Program-made: the position numbers and the translations under genes
Assembly (NCBI GenBank): GCA_013815505.1
Contig: JACDGA010000012.1
Span: forward strand, 1-14,623
From: Acidimicrobiia bacterium
Lineage (GTDB): Bacteria; Actinomycetota; Acidimicrobiia; Acidimicrobiales; Ilumatobacteraceae
Reading direction: 5' to 3'
DNA: 14,623 nucleotides
In this document: piece by piece, positions 12,183-14,623 of the stretch
Position numbering within the stretch: position 1 is the stretch's first letter
How the letters are laid out: each line of letters starts with the position of its first letter
The notes under the pieces: model-generated
Told to the model about the DNA's origin: nothing
Seen by the model: only the letters and a program-made list of their open reading frames with translations
Database searches by the model: none

Positions 12183-12573
12183 TGGCTTCCTCGGCATCTC
12201 CTGGTTCGTGTGGGCGGCGCTGGCGGCCGCCCTGGCCGCCATGTTCACCGTCATCCAAATCCCGAAGCAGACCTCTCAAACGACGGGGTTCACGCACATC
12301 GTCCTGCGTTGGTTCCACTCCGTCACCTGGGTCTTCTTGGCCCTCTCCTTCCTGGTGCGCGGGGCTGCACCCCGCCTGTCGGCCGTCGCTGACGTCGTCG
12401 GTCTGGCGGGCCTCGGGTCCTACATCGCCTTCCGCTCGACAATGAGTCGGACGAGACCGGCATCGTCTGGCCCGAAGCCCCGGTTGAGCCCGAGGACCAA
12501 GGCGTCGGCCCGGCTGGGCCAACGTGAGAGGCGGCCGTCCACCCCGCCGCCGGGGCGAAGGAGCGCCCCATGA
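12175..12573 (+). CDS. Small three-helix membrane protein of unknown family
   Basis: The 132-aa product starts at ATG 12175, inside the last codons of the preceding gene (8-bp overlap), after GGTGGTGAG, which can serve as ribosome binding site. Three hydrophobic segments are visible: WFVWAALAAALAAMFTVIQI (residues 10-29), WFHSVTWVFLALSFLVRG and VADVVGLAGLGSYIAF. The last 40 residues are Pro/Arg/Ser-rich and may be disordered or poorly conserved. I do not recognise the family. Position as third gene of the PadR operon suggests it works with the CPBP-like protein in the membrane, for example as a partner subunit; this is inference from context. Confidence 0.65.
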   Translation: MTDGFLGISWFVWAALAAALAAMFTVIQIPKQTSQTTGFTHIVLRWFHSVTWVFLALSFLVRGAAPRLSAVADVVGLAGLGSYIAFRSTMSRTRPASSGPKPRLSPRTKASARLGQRERRPSTPPPGRRSAP

Positions 12574-12836
12574 TCGCGTCGCGACATCGGTGGCCCCCCC
12601 GAGCCTGGACTGGTTGCGCGGCCGCGGCATGGGCACTCGCGTTCGCCGGCCACGTCGTCAGGAACGACGCACCTGACCCCACAGAGCCGGGAACGGCTCT
12701 GGAGCCTGATCGAAGGTCTCTCGACGGACCACCAGCAAGCGCTGCTCCGGTGACTCGCGACGCGCGACCCGTTCGCGAAGCGGCGATGCACGGCGCTGCC
12801 GGATTCGTTCACGCGGAGAGCTGGAACGGTGGGTAG
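12570..12836 (+). CDS. Possible coupled hypothetical gene, perhaps truncated
   Basis: ATG 12570 overlaps the preceding TGA (ATGA at 12570-12573), continuing the coupling pattern of this operon. The 88-aa frame begins WPPRAWTGCAAAAWALAFAGHVV, a hydrophobic segment like the first helix of small actinobacterial membrane proteins, but the rest (from about residue 34) is Pro/Arg/Asp-rich and unlike a folded protein. A neighbouring frame in 12660-12753 gives the more protein-like RERLWSLIEGLSTDHQQALLR before TGA 12751-12753, which raises the chance of a frameshifted or rearranged remnant. The frame contains the hairpin at 12682-12701 and overlaps the convergent DUF4389 gene by 28 bp. Confidence 0.3.
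   Translation: MIASRHRWPPRAWTGCAAAAWALAFAGHVVRNDAPDPTEPGTALEPDRRSLDGPPASAAPVTRDARPVREAAMHGAAGFVHAESWNGG
12682..12701. terminator. Hairpin between convergent operons
   Basis: CAGAGCCG (12682-12689) pairs perfectly with CGGCTCTG (12694-12701) around a GGAA tetraloop of the stable GNRA class. It lies between the plus-strand PadR operon and the minus-strand DUF4389 gene and could terminate both. No U-tract is present on either side. Confidence 0.5.
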
Positions 12837-13447
12837 CGGTCGGTGACGAGCGCGAAGGCGTAGCCGACGACCCGGTTGTGCCACCGCATGACACCGACGG
12901 TGAAGTCGAAGAGGCGCCGCGGATGACGACCGGTAAAGACGATGGCAAACCACGCGGCGACGGCTGCGACCACGACGCCGATGTCGAGGACGAGCAACAC
13001 GATGTAGTGCGGGATGGCGAGGAACCACTTGACGAGGGGCAACCAACGATTGAGGTCGGAGCGGACATTGGGGTAGGACACCTCGAGGTGGACCGATTGC
13101 TCCTCGTCCGTCGATGGGAACTCGTCGCGCAGCAGGAGGAGGTAGCTCATCACGCGGTTGTCGAACCGCAAGAGGGCGAGGTTGAAGTCGAACCACCAGC
13201 GCGGGTACTTCTCGCGGAACACGATGGTGAGCAGCGGTGGGACGACGATGAGCCCGCTCGCCAGTCCGATGAAGAAGAGCCCGCCGCCGTCCCGCCCGGC
13301 GCCGAGAGCGGGTCCGCCGAGTACGGCGAGCACGACGAGTATCGGGATGGCGAACAGGGGCCGGAGGAGGGTCGAGAAGCGGTCGAGCGGTCGGTCGGGA
13401 TAGTCGACGTCGAACTCGACGGTGTGGGTGGGGGTCGTGGGCTGCAT
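12809..13447 (-). CDS. DUF4389 membrane protein with internal duplication
   Basis: The 212-aa product is an actinobacterial DUF4389 protein of unknown function. Two similar halves are visible. Half one (about 12-112) has VDYPDRPLDRFSTLLRPLFAIPILVVL, then FREKYPRWWFDFNLALLRFDNRVMSYLLLLRDEFP. Half two (about 122-210) has YPNVRSDLNRWLPLVKWFLAIPHYIVLLVL, then FTGRHPRRLFDFTVGVMRWHNRVVGYAFALVTDRYPPF. Each half carries two hydrophobic segments followed by the conserved R-x-P-R-x-x-F-D-F and N-R-V elements, giving about four membrane helices. ATG 13447 is preceded by GAAGAGG at good spacing. The MMPL transporter lies 100 bp upstream on the same strand and may be co-transcribed. Confidence 0.88.
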   Translation of the reverse strand: MQPTTPTHTVEFDVDYPDRPLDRFSTLLRPLFAIPILVVLAVLGGPALGAGRDGGGLFFIGLASGLIVVPPLLTIVFREKYPRWWFDFNLALLRFDNRVMSYLLLLRDEFPSTDEEQSVHLEVSYPNVRSDLNRWLPLVKWFLAIPHYIVLLVLDIGVVVAAVAAWFAIVFTGRHPRRLFDFTVGVMRWHNRVVGYAFALVTDRYPPFQLSA

Positions 13448-13547
13448 CGGTGACCTCTTCTGTGGTGGTTGGCGGGACGTTGTGGAACGAGCAGTGCGGG
13501 GCGGCTGCGTCGCTTTGGCGACCGCAACCGCTCCACTCCGGGTTGGA

Positions 13548-14623
13548 TCAGACCGCGGTGAGCTCGCGCTCGGGCTGGGGGCTGACCTCGGGCACGCTGG
13601 GTGCGCCTTCGAGGTCGAGGTGCGGGAGGATCCGGTCGAGCCAGCCGGGGAGCCACCAGTTGGCCTTGCCCAGGAGGCTCATGGTCGCCGGCACGAGGAC
13701 CATGCGCACGAGCGTGGCGTCGATGAGGACGGCGACGGCGAGGCCGACCCCGAACAGCTTGCCGTTAGGGTCGTCGCTGAGGACGAAGGCGCCGAACACG
13801 CTGATCATGATCAGCGCGGCTGAGGTGATCACCCGTGCGGTGCTCGACAGGCCCCGGACGACGGCTTCGTGGTTGTCGCCGGTTGCCACGTACTCCTCCC
13901 GCACCCGGGACAGGAGGAACACCTCGTAGTCCATCGAGAGCCCGAAGAGGATGGCGAACATGATGAGCGGGAGGAACGGGTTGATCGGCATCGTGCTGTG
14001 CAGCCCGATGAGCTCAGCGCCCCAACCCCACTGGAACACTGCGACGAGCACGCCGTAGGCGGCGGCGATTGAGAGCAGGTTCATGAGGGCGGCCTTGAGC
14101 GGGACCAGGATCGACCGGAACACGATCATCAGCAGGAGGAACGACATCGCCACGACGGCGGTGATGAAGATCGGGAGCCGGTTCGTGATGCGGTCGGTCA
14201 GGTCGGTGACCATCGCCTGGCCGGTGAGCGACACCTTCGCCTCGGTGCCCTCGACGGTCGCGGGGAGGACCTCGGAGCGGAGGTGGCGCACCAGTTGGTC
14301 GGTGCGCTCGTCCTGCGGTGCCGTTGTGGGGTTGGCGGTGAGCACGGCGGTGTCGCCGGCTGCGTTGGAGACCGGAGCCGTCACCGCGCCGACGCCCGGA
14401 TCGGCCTGCAGAGCGTCGTGGACCCGGTCCACGATCACCTGGCCGCCCGATGTGGGGAGCTCGACGACGACCTGGATGGGGCCGTTGAACCCGGGGCCGA
14501 AGCCCGCGGCCAGCTGGTCGAAGGCGATGCGCTGGGTCGTTTGGGTGGGGGCGTTGCCGTCGTCGGGCACGCCGATCCGCATGCTGAGCGCCGGGATGGC
14601 GATGGCGCACAGGGCGCCGAGGC
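13548..14623 (-). CDS. MMPL-family RND transporter (C-terminal half, partial)
   Basis: The frame enters from the right edge of the window and ends at TGA 13550-13548, giving about 357 residues of a larger protein. The 5' part has a membrane segment (LGALCAIAIPALSMRIG), then the second periplasmic domain starting with PDDGN and FGPGFNGPIQVVVELP. Next come five helices: LPIFITAVVAMSFLLLMIVF, MNLLSIAAAYGVLVAVF, FLPLIMFAILFGLSMDYEVFLL, VITSAALIMISVFGAFVL and LFGVGLAVAVLIDATLVRMVLVP. The G-L-S-M-D-Y-E-V-F-L-L-S-R motif is diagnostic of MMPL proteins, which export lipids and other hydrophobic molecules using the proton gradient. The tail WWLPGWLDRILPHLDLEG is also typical. The substrate cannot be told; the N-terminal half is outside the window. 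Confidence 0.93.
   Translation of the reverse strand, partial: LGALCAIAIPALSMRIGVPDDGNAPTQTTQRIAFDQLAAGFGPGFNGPIQVVVELPTSGGQVIVDRVHDALQADPGVGAVTAPVSNAAGDTAVLTANPTTAPQDERTDQLVRHLRSEVLPATVEGTEAKVSLTGQAMVTDLTDRITNRLPIFITAVVAMSFLLLMIVFRSILVPLKAALMNLLSIAAAYGVLVAVFQWGWGAELIGLHSTMPINPFLPLIMFAILFGLSMDYEVFLLSRVREEYVATGDNHEAVVRGLSSTARVITSAALIMISVFGAFVLSDDPNGKLFGVGLAVAVLIDATLVRMVLVPATMSLLGKANWWLPGWLDRILPHLDLEGAPSVPEVSPQPERELTAV

Noticed and set aside
12420..13196. 258-aa minus-strand open frame
   Set aside because: Arg-rich shadow in a different frame from the unmistakable DUF4389 protein.
1..14623. CRISPR array, insertion sequence, restriction-modification or canonical defence system
   Set aside because: No regularly spaced repeats, transposase, methyltransferase, nuclease or integrase motifs were found in any frame.

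Overview
The window is high-GC DNA with dense, short-spaced genes, frequent ATGA stop/start overlaps and several apparently leaderless genes. The family content (FHA/zinc-ribbon partner of a VWA protein, WHG-type TetR regulators, DUF998, DUF4389, MMPL, CPBP, PadR) fits an Actinomycetota chromosome. An Acidimicrobiia-like lineage is possible, but this is an impression from gene style, not a measured placement.

Left part (1-2462): the tail of a probable VWA protein is translationally coupled to an FHA/zinc-ribbon protein. Next come a divergent pair of small genes (an unrecognised 87-aa protein and a ribbon-helix-helix protein), a strong hairpin terminator, a small GNAT acetyltransferase and a VOC/glyoxalase protein.

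Central operon (2573-5150): four genes run head to tail with 4-base ATGA overlaps: TetR (WHG type), NTF2-like protein, cytoplasmic sulfite-oxidase-fold molybdopterin protein and DUF2867 protein. A near-perfect 21-bp palindrome lies against the TetR start codon and is the likely autoregulatory operator. I do not recognise this as a described pathway.

Decay zone (about 5046-6470): an N-terminally truncated VOC gene lies antisense to the end of the DUF2867 gene. It is followed by a TfoX-like gene, a possible DUF1203-like fragment, a possible 32-aa membrane protein and a cysteine hydrolase (isochorismatase family) remnant with two in-frame nonsense codons. This stretch looks scarred by deletion and point mutation.

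Middle-right (6469-9070): a DUF998 membrane protein is divergent from an NTF2-like gene, which is followed by a second WHG-type TetR. An orphan Imm1-family immunity protein follows, with no toxin in view.

Possible island boundary (9107-9293): there is a hairpin, a 30-bp tRNA 3'-end fragment (T arm, acceptor strand and CCA, no tRNA body) on the minus strand, and a tandem 10-bp repeat resembling integrase arm sites.

Right part (9363-14623): a small acidic hypothetical gene and an intact CPBP intramembrane protease are followed by a PadR operon. The PadR promoter carries a dyad over its -10 region. The operon's second gene looks like a CPBP-fold protein that has lost most catalytic residues, and one or two small membrane or hypothetical genes follow. 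After a convergent hairpin come, on the minus strand, a DUF4389 protein with a visible internal duplication and an MMPL-family transporter cut by the window end.
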